Shown: positions 22,438-32,890 of the stretch, piece after piece | Numbering within the stretch: the first letter of the stretch is position 1 | How the letters are laid out: the number at the start of each line of letters is the position of its first letter | Assembly: GCF_026914265.1 (NCBI RefSeq) | Contig: NC_069130.1 | Coordinates: forward strand, 37,316,988 to 37,380,987 | DNA from: Mya arenaria | Lineage: Eukaryota; Mollusca; Bivalvia; Myida; Myidae | Direction: 5' to 3' | Length of the DNA stretch: 64,000 nucleotides | The notes under the pieces: generated by a model | What the model saw: only the letters and a program-made list of their open reading frames with translations | Told to the model about the DNA's origin: nothing | Databases searched by the model: none | Program-made: the position numbers and the translations under genes

Positions 22438-22500
22438 GGGTTTTCTCCGTCCCTAAGCACCCGATATAACAACTTTCCACTCATTTCTACGTATGCTGAC
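22438..22500 (-). pseudogene. ART-like gene, 5' fragment (copy 4)
   Basis: The minus strand reads MSG-x-LLYRVLRDGEN with the same leader (ACGTAGAAATGAGTGG) as copy 1, then similarity stops. Only the first exon-like 16 codons remain. It derives from a copy-1-like parent, not from its neighbour copy 3. Confidence 0.65.
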
Positions 22501-23640
22501 TCGTTTTCATTTTCTTTTGTTGACAAATCCCAATATCCCGCCTACAATTGGGATTTCACAAAATTAATTACGTGTGCTGTAAAAATGAGGTTATTTCCGC
22601 ATCGCGAAAGTAAGACGCTCAAATAATTTCCCATACTTGTATCAAAACTATGTATAATTTGAAAGCATTTTAAATCATACATATAATGAAATACTGACAC
22701 ATTGTGCATTAAGAAATGTACATGTTTGCAATATACGATAAAACGACATAATTTAACATATTGATTGAGTAAATTTCTGTCACTTTTTTATTGTTTCATT
22801 TAATCATGGATATGTTTGCAAATTGCGATTTTTGATGAGGTTCACTAAAGGAAATTTCGGTGACCTCTTACGATTACAGGGGCTCTCACACAGGTCTCAT
22901 GTTGCTAGATTTGTTCTCAAATACCCTCAAAGTGAGAACTTTATATTTATTAACTTTATATGAACGTGCAAACACATGAATGTATATCACAAACTACACA
23001 AGTACAAGACGGTTGTAAGTCTATATCCAATAGAAAATATACAACCTATTCAAGTGTCCACTAGCCGAAAGTGAACTTTATAAACCCTGTTATATTTACC
23101 TCAACCATTGTGAGCCCTGGGTGGGTATTAAATATGCAACTGAGGTTAATCTTAGGGTCATGCATCATTGACTTCATTCACTCTACATGTCAGTTATTAA
23201 TAACAAGTTATCCGATAGCCGATTAGCTACATCGTTTTTAAAGGGCCAATTAAGACCAATATTGAATACCAGTCCAGGGGAGATAAACAGCGATATATTT
23301 AGTTTAGATACTCGACAACAAGTCATTCAAATGTAATTGACCCCCCCCCCCCTACAATTGCCACTATAGAAAATAGAAAAGGGGGGGGGGGTAATCCATT
23401 TCCATCATTAGTCGATTAAATATTTCATAAAAAGTGTTTAAAAATATTTTACTTAATAATGGACGAACATAAAAGCAAATTCTTACACAAGTAGCTTGTT
23501 TGTATTTTTTGTTATTTTCAACAATAATGTGTGTTCTTTTTACGAGATTTAGTTTTAAATTTGCTAAAAATTTAAAACAAATGTATACAGTACGGGTAGT
23601 AACGTTACTATGGTACAGTACTGCTGTTCTACCGTCTGTT
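22501..23640. other. AT-rich DNA, nothing recognised
   Basis: It contains short C and G homopolymer tracts at 23341-23353 and 23381-23390 and no recognised gene. Confidence 0.6.
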
Positions 23641-23647
23641 CCTATTA

Positions 23648-23978
23648 TGCACCAATGAATTGTAACCACGCCCCCCCCCCCCCAAGGTCCGGGGAATAGC
23701 CGCGACTTTGACTTTCGGTACAGCCACCCCCAGGTAAAATCCGCGCCCTGGGACGAACCGATGGTTAAACCCCGGCCAAATGGCCCCGCACCATATAGAC
23801 TCTATATAAGGCCCAATCTCCGCTAAATTTTGCGTTACTATGACAAAACCACCGCGGTCACCCGGCCCTGCGGGGCCACCTGGAAAGTAAAAACACGGCC
23901 CTTTTCCCCGGTATACCTCCGGACCTATATAATTCTCTATATCTCCTCCATCATAGGAAATAATTGATTGTGTATTGA
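23648..23978. mobile_element. MITE family B, diverged copy
   Basis: The left end TGCACCAATGAATTGTAACC matches the family TIR. The right end is degraded but still recognisable as AATTGATTGTGTATT. The interior shares GGTAAAATCCGCGCCCTGGG and CACCGCGGTCACCCGGC with the copies at 35909, 36671 and 43578. Confidence 0.7.
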
Positions 23979-24014
23979 ATTTTGAACAGAACATAACAAA
24001 AATGTTTATTTAAC

Positions 24015-24318
24015 TTAAAACTGCACTCTCACAGATACTGCATACCATTTTTACAACTTTTCTTTTTCTTTTTTTGTCTTGGAATGAGCATATTTTTTCA
24101 CAAATATCTGCACACCAATGATATAGATTAATTTGCTGACAAAAATCAGATCGTAGATTTTCTTGATATTTCCGTTTGAAAATTAATGCATAAAACATCA
24201 ATTTTTTTAACTAAAATATTAAAATCTGCGATCTAATTTTTTGTCAGCAGTCTTATAGGACTGGTTTCCATGGATTATCGCAAATATTGGCTCGTTCCAA
24301 GACAAAAAAATAATTTAA
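24015..24318. mobile_element. Foldback MITE family A, right end truncated
   Basis: It starts CTTAAAACTGCACTCTCACA and keeps the central palindrome, but loses the terminal GCAGCTTTAA end. Confidence 0.75.
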
Positions 24319-24479
24319 GCAAACTGAGATAGCTCGTTGATGTCAATACTTGTGAAAATCAAAGCTCTGAAAGTGCTGAGGGACGGTACTGCTTAAAGCT
24401 GGCAGCAGTAATGCAACAACTCGTAGTGTAAATGAAGATATGCAGCATTAAATAAAACGTGAATTTAATGACCAATATG

Positions 24480-25225
24480 AGTTGTGACCTTAATTCCCTT
24501 AAAATTCACATGGAGTCATCGCACCCCAACCATAATGCCAAGTTTGAGGGCCAGGGCCATGGGTGCAGGGATTGTTGAATAATATCAAAGACAAGCTTTT
24601 TGCATTAAAGGCCATTGTAACCTTGACCTTTGATCCCAACAATCAATAGGTGTCATCTTCTGGTCAGTCTCAACCTCCAAGTCAAGTTTGAAGGCCATGG
24701 GTGCAGGCATTGTAGAGTTATCACTCAGACAACTATTTCGGAATCAAGGTCACTGTGATATTGACATTTGACCTGATGACCCTTAAAATCAATTGTGAGT
24801 TTTTTCCTGGTCAGACCCAATCTTTGTGTCATGTTTGATGACCAAAGGTCCAGGCCTATTATCAATATGAGTCATCTATTCGCAAGGACCAACGTCCAAG
24901 TAAAGTTTAAAGGTCATGGGTGCAAGCAATGTCTAGTCAAGGTCACGGTGACCTTGACCTTTGGCCCCTTGAATAAATAGAATTCAGGACAAGACTCCAT
25001 GTTAAGTTTGATCACCAAAGGTCAAGGCATTGTTGAGTTATCACTCAGACAAGCTTTGACAACCTTTTCCTGTTTAAGTTCAATTTGACCTAGACCTTTG
25101 ACCTGAGGACCCCTTAAATCAAAAGGACATCTACTGATCAGACCAAAGCTTCATGTCAAGTTTGAGGACTTAATGTCCAGACATTGTCGAGTTATCATTC
25201 ATACAAGCTTTGGTCTACCGTCGGA
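24480..25225 (+). repeat. AGGTCA-rich diverged tandem repeat
   Basis: About five units of about 150 bp share CCAAGTCAAGTTTGA, GGTCATGGGTGCA and TGACCTTTGA motifs. One unit holds the perfect ERE-type palindrome at 24940-24954. It has no clear terminal hairpin and is probably a truncated relative of 8136-10147. Confidence 0.65.
24940..24954 (+). promoter_or_regulatory. Perfect AGGTCA inverted repeat, 3-bp spacer (ERE type)
   Basis: AGGTCACGGTGACCT, identical to 8921-8935. Confidence 0.4.
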
Positions 25226-25631
25226 ACGACCAACCGACATTAGCAATGCAATATACTCCTCTTCTTCGAAGCCTATTACAACGACTAAAATGTTTGTCTC
25301 TGATAGGAATGAAACAATAAAAACAAGAAAGACAGTAGTGCACACCGATATGAATTTATTTGAAAAAAAATGATAATTTTCCTGTTTCAATTGCTGAGTG
25401 TAAAATCAACCTACACTAATGACCAAAAGTCTTGTCCGGTTTACAACAACTAAAATATCTGTTTTGTTTTATATCGCGCACTCATACATTTGGTATTGAT
25501 GGAAAGAGGACATTAATATGCATTCAATGAAAAATGAATTTTGGAATTTGAGCCAGTACTGCCGATACAGCAATGTGTTGAAAATTGGCATTGAGGATAT
25601 GCAAGGCACAAAGGATTGCGTTGAGTGTGTC

Positions 25632-25922
25632 TTAAAGCTGCACTCTCACAGATTTGACGTTTTGACATTTTTTTTTTGTCTTTGAACGAGCCAATTTTTG
25701 CAAAAATCCATGGAAACCAGTTATAGAAGACTGATGACAAAATAATAGATCGCAGATTTTTATACTTGAGTTCAAAAAATGATCTTTGAAAATCTACGAT
25801 CTGATTTTTGTCAGCAATCTTTTATCATTGGTTTGCATATATTTACGCAACAATTTGTTCTTTCTAAGACAAAAAATAATAAAGTTGTAAAAGCGGTATA
25901 TCTGTGAGAGTGCAGCTTTAAA
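25632..25922. mobile_element. Foldback MITE family A, complete copy
   Basis: It begins TTAAAGCTGCACTCTCACAG and ends TGTGAGAGTGCAGCTTTAAA, so both terminal inverted repeats are intact. It abuts the end of the Tc1-like element. Confidence 0.88.
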
Positions 25923-25935
25923 TTAAACGGCGTTT

Positions 25936-26874
25936 TCAATAGTGTGTATGACCCCCATTAATCCGAATGAGTTCAGTGCACCTTTTACGCATTGACGCTA
26001 CAAGTCTGTGCAGGAATCTAGCCGAAAGTTGGCCGCATTCCTGAGCAATGGCGTCACGTAATTGATGGACGTTGTACACGTTCCGTGCCCTAAACTTCCG
26101 TTTCATGTAGTCTCAAACATGTTCGATTGGGTTCATATCCGGCGAAAACGCCGGCCATGGCAATGTTTGGACATTGTTGGCCGCCAGGAAGTTTTGAGTC
26201 AGCCTTGCAGCATGGGGCCGATCGTTGTCCTGCTGTAGGAAAGTACCTGGATGGGCAGTAAGGAATGGGAGAACAATCGGCTTCAACAACTGGTCTACGT
26301 AACGTTGTGCAGTTAGGCCATTACCGCGTCCTCGACCATATTCGAGGAATACAAATTGGGTTTTATGATGGCGTGTAAACACTGCCCAGACCATGACGCT
26401 CGGCCCACCCCAGCGGTCATTCTCAATAACACAGGCGTCCGTAAACCTCTCACCAGAGGGTCGATAGACATGTTGACGTCGGTCGTTTGAATCAACGTTA
26501 AATTTACATTCATCCGTAATCAGAACGGTTTGCCATTGATTCAAGCGCCATCTTCGATGACGTAACGCCCATGCTACCCGTACACGCCTGTGATTGGGAG
26601 TTAATCTTGCTCCACGATATGGCCGTCGGCAACATAACCTGACTGCATTGAGACGTCGTCATACCGTACTGGCACTTATGCGAGGTCGATTACGAGCAGG
26701 CGTGTTTCGTGCCGTGTCATTTGGAGCGGCAAAACGATTACGTGTGAAGTTGTGTAAGCTGAATATGCCTATCCTGACGAAACGTCGTGTCACGCGGCAG
26801 TCCGGAGCGTGGGAGATCTGCATCGGTGCCGTGCCTTGCGAGTTTTGTACGTAATCGACGAATGTTTTTCTCAT
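25936..26874 (-). pseudogene. Tc1-like DD34E transposase, two nonsense codons
   Basis: One continuous minus-strand frame of about 312 codons. The N-terminal third is a helix-turn-helix DNA-binding region including NRPRISASTV. The catalytic core has ITDECKFN (first Asp), LQQDNDRPHAA (second Asp) and SPDMNPIEH (Glu), with 34 residues between the second Asp and the Glu, as in Tc1-like enzymes of the IS630-Tc1-mariner superfamily. Two in-frame TGA codons break it: at 26659-26661, where an Arg CGA is expected, and at 26113-26115, where the Trp after IEHV is expected. Both are single-base transitions, so inactivation seems fairly recent. The terminal inverted repeats were not delimited. Confidence 0.88.
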
Positions 26875-26974
26875 TTCTGCATTTGTGGATAAGTGTAGTT
26901 CACATGTTACCTATATCCAACGATACATAACATAAATCCTTATTATGAAGAAGGAGGAACTATATTTCGGGAAC

Positions 26975-28108
26975 GTGAACATTGTATATTACTGGTTGAT
27001 GATTAAGAAACAGAATCTATAATTCTTGAACATGTCCACTGTATATTACTGGTTGATAATTAAGAAACAGAATCTATAATTCTGTAGCATGTACATTGTA
27101 TATCACTGGTTGATGATTAAGAAACAGAATCTATAATTCAGGAACATGTACATTGTATATCACTGGTTGATGATGAAGAAACGTAATCTATAATTCTGGA
27201 ACATGTACATTGTATATAACTGGTTGATGATTAAGAAACAGAATCTATAATCCTGGAACATGTAGATTGTATATCGTTGGTTGGTGATAAAAAAAACAAC
27301 AGAATATATAATTCTGTAACATGTACATTGTATATCACTGGTTGATGATTAAGAAACATAATGTATAATTCTGGAACATGTACATTGTATTTCACTGGTT
27401 GATGATTAAGATTCAGACTCTATATTTCTGTAACATGTACATTGTATTTCACTGGTTGATGATTAAGATTCAGACTCTATATTTCTGTAACATGTACATT
27501 GTATATCATTGGTTGATGATTAAGAAACAGAATCTATAACTCCGGAACATGTACATTGTATATCACTGGTTAATAATTAAGAAACACAAACTTTAATTCT
27601 GTAACATGTACATTGTATATTACTGATTGGTAATTAAGAAACAGAATCAATAATTCTGTAATATGTACATTGTATATCACTGGTTAATGATTAAGAAACA
27701 GAATATTTAATTCTGTAACATGTACATTGTATATCACTGGTTGATGATTAAGAAGTGGAACATGTACAGTGTATATCACTGGTTGATGATTAAGAAGTGG
27801 AACATGTACATTGTATATCTCTGGTTGATGATTAAGAAGTGGAACTTGTACAGTGTATATCACTGGCTGATGATTAAGAAACAGAATCTATAATTCTTGA
27901 CTATGTACATTGTATATCACTTGTTGATGATTAAGAAGTGGAACTTGTACAGTGTACATCACTGGTTGTTGATTAAGAAACAGAATCTATAATTCTGTAA
28001 CATGTACATTGTATATCACTGGTTGATGATTAAGATGCAGACTCGACTCTATTATTCTGTAACATGTACATTGTATATCACTGGTTGGTGATTAAAAAAC
28101 AGTTTTGA
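26975..28108 (+). repeat. Approximately 58-bp minisatellite, about 20 copies
   Basis: The unit contains GGAACATGTACATTGTATAT, CACTGGTTGATGATTAAGAA and ACAGAATCTATAATTCT. A shorter variant of about 42 bp, lacking the ACAGAATCTATAATT part, occurs at 27745-27850. It ends 20 bp before the first Mutator-like exon. Confidence 0.93.
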
Positions 28109-28425
28109 AATGCTTCGATTCTTTCAGCCATGATCAACTCAGGCGTTGGGGAACAACAAATGAATAATATTCTTGCCTACATGAACGTCCCCCGTGTTAA
28201 TAAGAAGACACTCAAGAACAGGGAGCATGAAATCGACAAGAGCATTGAGGCAGTTGCCGCCCAGTCATGTTCACGTGTAGTGGAAGAAGAAATTCGAAAT
28301 TCTGAATAACTAGTCATACATTACAAATGAACTATTATAAAGTTATGGTATAAAACATACCTGTACTTAATTCAAGTAAAAGCATTCCAATGACGGATAT
28401 AATTGAACAAGAAGCTTAGTTATAC

Positions 28426-28565
28426 AAGGAAATGCTTCTATAGTATCTTTCTTATTGTACTTAAATGTTGAGAATAATTGAATTGTAGGGAAGCAGATGA
28501 ACATGCTTCTATAGTATCTTTCTTATTGTACTTAAATGTTGAAAATAATTGAATTGTAGGGAAAC
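28426..28565 (+). repeat. Tandem duplication of an intron 3' end with splice acceptor
   Basis: Two copies of about 68 bp, each with ATGCTTCTATAGTATCTTTC and TTGAATTGTAGGGAA, precede the second Mutator-like exon. Both carry the TGTAG/G acceptor. Only the right copy runs into the conserved coding sequence. Confidence 0.85.
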
Positions 28566-28645
28566 AGATGAACAGTGGGTAGAGGTTTCGGCGGATGGCG
28601 GCTGGCAGAAACGAGGAACTGGTTACAGTAGCAACAGCTTGTCCG

Positions 28646-29209
28646 GTAAATAGGATTCCAGTTACATTTCATCTTGTAAGCGTGCAACAAGCGCAGTATG
28701 CTCTTCAAAATGAGTTAAGGAAAACACCCTGCACTAGCATATCCGGGGGGGGGGGGGGGAGAGGACACCCCCATCGTCCGAGTTTACTTTTATTACAATA
28801 TATAGAATATATAGAAGGAACAAAATAACAATACGCCCAAAATGCAGTATTTCGGACTAGATATTGTAAAATATTTCAGGGACGTATCCACTCCAGCTAA
28901 ATCTTTAAACCATTTTTTTTTTACTTCTGATGGAGAGACACAAGTAGAAAGTTTACGCTTCCTAACTTATGCCCCCTCTAACGTCGAATCAAGGAACCGC
29001 CTCTGTCGTGTAATGCACATGCATGTCTGTCCCCCATAATTATAAAGATGTAAAGCGAAAAGTTAGATTATCTTGCGTGTCCATATTTTGATACTTTGCA
29101 AAATATTTGTATAAGTACAATTCATTCTTAAATATATTTTGATGAATCGAATTATTGAATTCATACACTTCTGTAAACGTCTTAAATGCATGTATTCTTT
29201 TTTCACCAG
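28646..29209. other. Intron of the Mutator-like gene
   Basis: It contains a G tract (28746-28759) and no recognised coding sequence. The 28595-28828 frame is a reading of exon 2 in another frame plus intron. Confidence 0.6.
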
Positions 29210-30079
29210 GGCACGTGACAATTGTCGGCAAATCTTCAAAGAAATGTTTGAGCTTTGGCGTTGCTAAAAAATTGTAGATTTTGCAAGAATGCAATCAGAG
29301 GAAAAGTTCCAGCAACGAATCACAAATGCGGGAAGAACTGGACGGGCTCTTCAAAAGCAATGGAGCCTTTCCTGACATTGAAATGCCTTCAGGATTTGAA
29401 AAGAAAAGGCCTCGAGGTGAATGCATTAACAATGGACGACGACACGTCAACGTATGCTAAAGTGAAACGATGCCTTTTCCCGTCCCTTGGAAAAAAATAG
29501 TGATAAAAACCATGTCGTGAAAAACATGACCAATTGCCTTTACAAAGTAAAATCAAACAACAAAAAAATAGGCAATGAAACCATTTCATTTGTAAAGAAG
29601 TGCTTTTCCTACGCTGTATCCCAAAACCAAGGTGATCAAGACGGCATAAAGAGAAACCTTACCGCCATTGTTCCACACAGCTACGGGGAACATGGCGGCT
29701 GTGACCAGAAGTGGTGCCGTGCTGGGGACGCAAATTACCGTCATTCGAGCTTGCCGTGCGGGAAAAACCTTACGGATCAGGCCGTTAGAGAGGACATTGA
29801 AAAGGTGATAGATCCCTACACCAGCGCAAAAATGACGGAAAAGCTGGCAACACTTTCAACAACGAATCCAAACGAGAACATTAACATGATGATATCAAGA
29901 AAAGCGCCTAAAGGATCCCATTACACTGAGTCTGAGAGCTTTGATATTCGTGTTTCGGCGGCAGTAGCACAAGAGAATGAAGGACACGCTTATATATTAA
30001 AGGTTTGTTTGTGTCAACGACCTTATACTTATACATATTTATAAAACAAATGTAAAAATATATTTCTATATCCTATACA

Positions 30080-30132
<53 letters not shown>
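30080..30132 (+). repeat. ATG trinucleotide microsatellite
   Basis: Seventeen or so ATG units in a short intron, 10 bp before the splice acceptor of the next exon. Confidence 0.95.
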
Positions 30133-30134
<2 letters not shown>

Positions 30135-30590
30135 GCTTTCAGGTGAACGATGCACACAGTCTATCACCAGGACATATCACAACAAAACGTTGCCATGAGT
30201 TAGATAAGAAACGCCAGTTTAACGCCACACAACACAGCACTGTAAAACAGAAAAGGCGTCGTATCGAGCTAAAGGTAGATACGTTTATGAAGTTCATTCA
30301 TCACATACACATGGTACATATACGTCCCTTACAAATAAGGATGTTCCCTATAGTATTTTAAATCCCGTGGTATTCACATGTGTAACCCATCGATGTTAAT
30401 TAGTGTATAACTATATATTTAATTATTTATAAATCTAGCGAATGGATCTCTTTACAATTTCGCCCTTTCACATATGGTAAAAGTAGACGAGCGTTGGATT
30501 GACAAACGTACGTGCGCCATGCGCCCTATCGGGATGCCTCAAGGGTATACCATTAAAAATGTGAGGTTTTATTTTTTGCTTTGTTTACAG

Positions 30591-31478
30591 GAACAGCGGA
30601 TTCGCAATGACACGTCTGCTGACGTACACGAGGGGAAAACATATGAAACCGCAATCGATTAAGCAGACGACATCACACCGGACGACATAGTTGAAATCCC
30701 ACCGCCACTTCTTCCCCCAAGTATAAGGCCGTCTGTGTCTGCCACGCAACCGGATACTCTCATAGTTTTCGACATTGAGACCACGGAATTAGGTACCAAA
30801 ATTTTCAGCATTTCGTACAGTTTTCCAGAAGAAATAACATTAACGTGTTCTTTAGTCAGCGTTGTATAGATATATTGTCCTTATAACTAGGTATTTTTTT
30901 ATACCCGTTTAATAATTCTTTGTGTAATTCCAGCACACGACAGTGACATAATTCAGCTGTCAGCTATGCATTTGGATTCCGGCGACACGTTTTCGGCATA
31001 CATGAGACCCGCCGGTGGCCGTATTCAAAAACCATTACATCGCTTACAAGAATCGCGATACATGGAGAGGAAATGTTTTAAAACATGACACCGGTTGTGT
31101 CTACGGGCGTGTTTTCTGGGCTGTCTACGTTTTCTGAGTGGTTAAAGAAATTAAAAACCCCGTCCTGATAGCCCACAATGCAGGTTTTGACACTAGAGTA
31201 TTAATAGATAGCTTCCTGCGTTGTAGTGTAAGTCATTCGCATATTCATGGTTTTGCGGATAGTTTAAAGCTGTGCAAAGCAATCTTTCCAGGACAATCAT
31301 GTTAAAATTATCTGCTGTCGTGCAAAACGTATTGAAGATTGACTGCAATGCTTACAACGCGGAAGCTGATGTTGCTGCCCTCGGAGCCCTGCGTCAAACA
31401 GTTGACGCCTTACCACAGAAGCTGCAGATAACGCCATTACAAGAAGCTCATTATAACCTTAGCAGGCTAAAAAATTAA
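30591..31478 (+). pseudogene. Exonuclease portion (DEDD family) of the fused gene
   Basis: Exo I is FDIETTEL (Asp and Glu of the DxE pair) at the end of exon 30591-30792, and the split codon G/CA continues into HDSDIIQLSAMHLDSGDTF. Exo II is AHNAGFDTRVL. Exo III reads YNAEADVAAL, with Tyr where DEDDh enzymes carry the catalytic His five residues before the last Asp. The in-frame TAA before ADDITPDD and later frameshifts prevent one continuous product. Such 3'-5' exonuclease domains are often next to Mutator-like domains in invertebrate proteins of transposon origin; that part is recalled family knowledge. Confidence 0.75.
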
Positions 31479-31934
31479 AGAACTACCTGCGGACATATGA
31501 TATTTATATCATTGCGAAGGCATTAACAATCAAAGTGCTGAAAGCACTGATGGACTAGGGCTTCATTAGGGGAATGTTGACAACCATGTTCTAAGCATTG
31601 ACGAAATCGGCTCACATCACAAGGGGTCACTTTTTGATGGGCTAGCTTAAACTTTAGACTAAAACTGCTTGAAAGCTGCAAAGGAAATTTGAAAAATCTT
31701 GTTAAGTGTGCGTAGAGTGAGGGTGTGTGTGTGTGGGGGGGGAGCTAAAGCGTTAAATCAGATAAAGTCATAGTTCTTTTGAATTTCTCCAAGTCGTTAA
31801 ATCAGACTTATACAAATTAACGTGGTTGGCACACATACTTCTTTAATTTGATCAAATCCTTTTATATCAAAGGTCTGTTATTTGCAGTTTCAGAGAAGAT
31901 TTTCAATGATGTAATTATATACTATATAGAAAAC

Positions 31935-32090
31935 CTGTCACCTCTTTTACAGGGGAGCTTTAAACCACAGGGCCATACTTTGAACAATCTTTGTAAAAGA
32001 CATCTACATTGTACACCTACGTCAGACTGCATACACAATGCTATTAGGAAGTAGTTTTTATTTAAAAAGTGAAGAATTATTTTCTCCCTC
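31935..32090 (+). repeat. Dispersed repeat, copy 1 of a local pair
   Basis: AAAACCTGTCACC, CCACAGGGCCATACTTTGAA and TTGTAAAAGACA match 32743-32890 in the same order. Confidence 0.6.
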
Positions 32091-32560
32091 TTAATGATAA
32101 CTTAGTGCTGTTGATGAATACTAAGCACTGCCTTCTGTCTAATGCTATTCATATTACTGCTGCAAACTTTTGTACATAGCAAAGCAAGTTGAGTAGACTA
32201 AGATGAGATGAATATCGTTTTTAAAGTATGAAATATTGAAATACTTTGACCATCAAATTTCATAACATGGTGTCAGCATTTCATCACACTGCTAGTGAGA
32301 ATGGAATACCAAACATAATTTTATTCTTTATTATATACCCATCATCAATCCACATGCAATACATATCACAAAATACTTTAACCCATATTCCGCTCCAGTG
32401 CAATACGGCCATATACCACTCTTGTGACGTCACGTCATAACAAGTATGTTGCGGAATATTCAATTGACGTCATTAAATCAATGAGTGCATCCTTAAAATG
32501 AAATTTATTATGCAAAGATGTGGCTTCTAAGTGATCTAATCAGTAATGTATATAATAAAA

Positions 32561-32734
32561 GGGTTATTAGTACTGCATTTTGATCCGGATATGGCCGAAT
32601 GTCGTATTTGATTCTGGTAGTTTTTTTTTGTAGATTTTGATTTTACTCGGCATGTGCCTTGTGAAATCCGAATCTGCAAAAATCTACTTGAGTCGAATAC
32701 AACCTTCTGGATCAAAACGCAGTACTTATAACCC
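32561..32734. mobile_element. TIR element (GGGTTATTAGTACTGC...), same family as 7549-7647
   Basis: Ends GGGTTATTAGTACTGCATTT and AAACGCAGTACTTATAACCC are inverted repeats, and the next inner block TGATCC/GGATCA also pairs. It sits between the two copies of the dispersed repeat at 31935 and 32743. Confidence 0.65.
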
Positions 32735-32742
32735 TATTATGT

Positions 32743-32890
32743 ACAAAACCTGTTACCCCGTGGACAGAGCATCTTTAACCCATAGGGCCATTGTAACTTT
32801 GAACAATCATTGTAAAAGACAACTACATACATGTACAAGATGCTTAAGGAAGTAGTTTGGAAAAATTAAGAATTATTTTCTCTGTCTTAA
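32743..32890 (+). repeat. Dispersed repeat, copy 2
   Basis: Partner of 31935-32090. It also carries the trailing GAATTATTTTCTC segment. Confidence 0.6.

Larger units (their letters stand above)
28128..31478 (+). pseudogene. Mutator-like domain plus DEDD exonuclease gene, six exons, frameshifted
   Basis: Exons, mostly bounded by clear acceptor and donor sites: 28128-about 28300, 28560-28645, 29210-30002, 30143-30274, 30591-30792 and 30934-31478. The first three and a half encode the domain called Mutator-like in metazoan proteins (INSGVGEQQMNNILAYMNVP, EVSADGGWQKRGTG, KNWTGSSKAMEP, DDDTSTYAK, HSYGEHGGCDQKWC). The last two encode an exonuclease (IVFDIETTEL, LIAHNAGFDTRVL, YNAEADVAALGALR). The frame breaks near 29268 and 29495 (A runs), by TAA at 30659-30661, and near 31084, 31157 and 31305. 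Several breaks lie in homopolymers, so assembly error is an alternative to true decay. The donor of the first exon was not resolved. If functional it would be a nuclear DNA-acting protein of transposon origin; as read it is broken. Confidence 0.75.

Noticed and set aside
30080..30361. ORF starting with a poly-Met run
   Set aside because: The Met run is an intronic ATG microsatellite. The useful part of the frame is the exon at 30143-30274.
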